Assembly (NCBI GenBank): GCA_050122535.1
Contig: JASFIT010000316.1
Span: 1-5,703 of the forward strand
DNA: 5,703 bases
Direction of reading: 5' to 3'
Origin: JASFEQ01 sp050122535
GTDB lineage: Bacteria; Desulfobacterota; DSM-4660; Desulfatiglandales; HGW-15
Shown in pieces: positions 5,593 to 5,703 of this stretch; position 1 is the first letter of the stretch; every line of letters starts with the position of its first letter. Position numbers and translations under genes: made by a program. The notes beneath the pieces are model-generated. The model saw only the letters and a program-made list of their open reading frames with translations. It was not told the DNA's origin and made no database searches.

Positions 5593-5614
5593 GTCACGAT
5601 GCTTTGCATCGAGA

Positions 5615-5633
5615 CCCCTCATTTTATGAGGGG
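5615..5633. repeat. 8-bp hairpin CCCCTCAT/ATGAGGGG with TTT loop
   Basis: The two 8-nt arms (5615-5622 and 5626-5633) are exact complements around TTT. The sequence after it (CCTTTAG) has only a short T-run, so a terminator role on the plus strand is possible but weak. Confidence 0.55.
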
Positions 5634-5641
5634 CCTTTAGC

Positions 5642-5665
5642 GATCCTCGTATTTTCACGAGGATC
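5642..5665. repeat. 9-bp hairpin GATCCTCGT/ACGAGGATC
   Basis: The arms at 5642-5650 and 5657-5665 are exact complements around ATTTTC. Its left arm shares bases 5642-5646 with the long-range arm that pairs back to 5510-5516, so the two structures exclude each other. Confidence 0.6.
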
Positions 5666-5703
5666 TCTCTCTGTGCACTCGGTGTCTCGAGCGGAGCGGG
5701 TGG

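Larger units (their letters stand above)
5434..5703. repeat. Nested palindromic element after dctM, reaching the right window edge
   Basis: The first 22 bases (5434-5455, starting CCACCCGCT) match the reverse complement of the last 22 bases of the window (5682-5703) at 20 of 22 positions. Inside, GGATCGCT (5510-5517) pairs with 5639-5646 apart from one U-A versus T-A style equivalent position, and AAGGC (5520-5524) pairs with GCCTT (5633-5637). This second arm encloses three further hairpins: a 22-bp stem (5526-5592), GGGTC-CGATGC/GCATCG-GACCC (5591-5617) and CCCCTCAT/ATGAGGGG (5615-5633). GATCCTCGT/ACGAGGATC (5642-5665) forms a competing hairpin. The element may continue past 5703, so its right boundary is uncertain. 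It has no coding potential. It is either a MITE-like insertion or a structured RNA; it could also terminate dctM transcription. Confidence 0.6.

Overview
The window looks like ordinary bacterial chromosome, most likely from a Desulfobacterota (former Deltaproteobacteria) relative. That placement rests on three things: a tripartite TRAP transporter with separate Q and M subunits, intergenic hairpin repeats of a style I associate from memory with that group (GTCAT-CCGG arms, TTCGAC/GTCGAA arms, and a multi-branched element with GGCGTAC/GTACGCC), and a mid-range GC content. No rRNA, tRNA, transposase or other taxonomic marker is present, so the placement is tentative.

Layout from left to right: (1) the 3' part of a pentapeptide-repeat protein gene, open at the left edge and ending at 591; (2) a gap (592-911) holding a structured element of about 97 bp; (3) a LemA-family membrane protein on the minus strand (912-1508), with a good promoter whose -35/-10 spacer is itself an 18-bp near-palindrome, followed by a leader hairpin; (4) a long gap (1609-2242) whose centre is a 282-bp GC-rich element closed by perfect 20-bp inverted repeats; (5) a TRAP transporter locus on the plus strand: a secreted solute receptor (DctP type, 2243-3229) behind a near-consensus sigma-70 promoter, a 360-bp gap full of hairpin repeats, the small permease subunit (DctQ type, 3590-4108) and the large permease subunit (DctM type, 4130-5425); (6) a nested palindromic element (5434-5703) running to the right edge.

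The three TRAP genes make one machine. The receptor captures a substrate, probably a carboxylate because the family's carboxylate-binding Arg is present, in the periplasm or outside the membrane, and the Q and M subunits import it using an ion gradient. The substrate cannot be read from sequence. The pentapeptide protein and the LemA protein converge and have no evident functional tie to the transporter.

The protein-coding content is conventional; I see no new defence, mobile or biosynthetic system. What stands out is the non-coding DNA: every gap over 300 bp contains a distinct inverted-repeat or multi-hairpin element. Two of them share a hairpin that keeps its pairing through a compensatory base change, and one element interrupts the usual tight spacing of a TRAP operon. 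These are the parts worth a second look.
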